A stretch of DNA of 12,020 nt from WLND01 sp040398845 (GTDB lineage Bacteria; Actinomycetota; Actinomycetes; S36-B12), in the NCBI GenBank assembly GCA_040398845.1, contig JBBATH010000030.1, positions 1 through 12,020 on the forward strand, in the 5' to 3' direction. Both the position numbers and the translations under genes were made by a program. The notes under the pieces were generated by a model. The model was not told where the DNA came from. It saw only the letters and a list, made by a program, of their open reading frames with translations, and did no database searches. Position 1 is the first letter of the stretch; each line of letters opens with the position of its first letter. Of the stretch, positions 11,399 to 12,020 are shown piece after piece.

Positions 11399-11811
11399 AT
11401 GCGTATGAGGCGAAAGTTCCTTGCGCAAGTACCACCTACTAAAAAAGCGTTGGCCGTTATCAAATATGCCCGCCCGACCCTGCCACTGCGTGAGGTCATC
11501 GAGAACATGCAAGCCGACGGGCACGGCCAGAAGGCCAGTACTTTGGCGGTCGGGGTCGAACAGTCCACGGTCTTCCGGGCGCTGGACCGGAATGGCGAAC
11601 CGCGACGGCACTTGGTACTCGGATGCGGAGCACGTACTTGATCGCGCAGGCGCAAAGGCTTGACGCCGGTGACACCCACGACGGGGAAGGGTCAAGGACA
11701 TGACCGTGATCGTCAAGCGCAGCGCCGACGGTGTGGCCGCCATCGCCCGGCGGGTGCGGGCTTGGCACGTTCTGACGATCACATGGGACTCGGGCAAGGA
11801 AATGTCCGACG
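11399..11811 (+). pseudogene. Decayed IS30-family transposase
   Basis: Pieces of an IS30-type transposase occur in successive frames. The first frame (11399-11641) contains an HTH_38-like segment, REVIENMQADGHGQKASTLA followed by VGVEQSTVFRALDRNG. A second frame (to 11663) continues with RDGTWYSDAEHVLDRAGAKA. A third, from the ATG at 11700, ends in VLTITWDSGKEMSD, the typical IS30 catalytic-core motif around the second Asp. The catalytic domain between these and the terminal Glu motif are mostly missing, so the element is dead with large deletions and frameshifts. No terminal inverted repeats of an IS30 element were found. Similarity of each piece is short, but their order matches the family. 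Confidence 0.55.
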
Positions 11812-11990
11812 ATCAACAACGCCCGAGAGGAAGACTTGAACAACGACGTCCGGCTGATCATCCGACGGGCTTACGGCTTCCACTCACCCACCGCAACCCC
11901 CGCCCTAGTGATGCTTTCCTGCGGCCCGATACAACTTCGACTACCTCACGAACGAGCCCTTGGATGACCCACATTCATGCCGGGAGAGCC
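11812..11990 (+). mobile_element. 3' end of an ISL3-family insertion sequence
   Basis: In one frame, 11812-11967 reads INNAREEDLNNDVRLIIRRA followed by YGFHSPTATPALVMLSCGPI, the recognisable C-terminus of ISL3-family transposases ('LNNKvRLIirRAyGFHs...'), and stops at 11965-11967. The bases after it, ACCCACATT then CGGGAGAGCC (11981-11990), resemble an ISL3 right end, whose inverted repeats carry GGCTCTTCC-like sequence (here GGCTCTCCC on the minus strand). The upstream part of the transposase is absent and is replaced directly by the IS30-like remnant, so only about 50 codons and one end remain. The last 30 bases of the window show nothing further. Confidence 0.62.
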
Positions 11991-12020
11991 GGAAATGTCT
12001 CTCTCCCTCCGCTGTAAACT

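Noticed and set aside
1..12020. CRISPR array, tRNA or rRNA genes, plasmid origin
   Set aside because: I saw no regularly spaced repeats, no tRNA-like cloverleaf, no rRNA sequence and no replication gene or iteron array large enough to suggest an origin.

Overview
The window is high-GC DNA with the coding style of an actinobacterium: GC-rich third codon positions, many GTG starts, stop/start overlaps of the GTGA and TGATG type, and several genes whose -10-like TANNNT box lies 6-7 bases before the start codon, as in leaderless actinobacterial transcripts. There is no rRNA, tRNA or CRISPR array. The genus cannot be named from the sequence.

Left third (about 1-3520): a cluster of small toxin-antitoxin (TA) modules, nearly all damaged. 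In order: a frameshifted unrecognised gene on the minus strand (35-369); a DUF433-like antitoxin broken by an in-frame TAG, followed by an intact DUF5615 PIN-like toxin (368-1188); an intact MNT nucleotidyltransferase antitoxin whose HEPN partner survives only as a stub (1313-1731); a minus-strand group with a VapB antitoxin, a VapC with an in-frame TAA, a small antitoxin-like frame with another TAA, and a possible PIN start (2580 down to about 1740); and a Phd-like antitoxin whose RelE-like toxin is frameshifted and shortened (2733-3514). The antitoxins or regulators mostly remain while toxins or coupling are lost. Two clear palindromic operators sit on the antitoxin promoters.

Middle (3523-8642, all minus strand): three intact larger genes that could form one transcription unit. 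They are a DUF234-type AAA ATPase with a C-terminal PD-(D/E)xK-like domain, an 871-aa SEC-C zinc-motif protein with TPR-like and conserved C-terminal parts, and an EamA-family membrane transporter. An AT-rich promoter with repeated CAGTTAT elements precedes the ATPase.

Right third (8694-12020): a truncated second copy of the adenosine deaminase (add) promoter and first ~55 codons; a 200-base unassigned stretch; an intact VapBC module; a minus-strand fragment related to the middle of the upstream ATPase; the complete add gene; a small single-pass membrane protein; and decayed IS30-like and ISL3-like transposase remnants. The ATPase-to-add junction exists twice (8642-8930 and 9884-9981), on either side of the VapBC block. 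This points to recombination or insertion at the 5' end of add. Overall the window looks like an accessory island beside a housekeeping purine-salvage gene, assembled by repeated gain and decay of TA modules and mobile elements.
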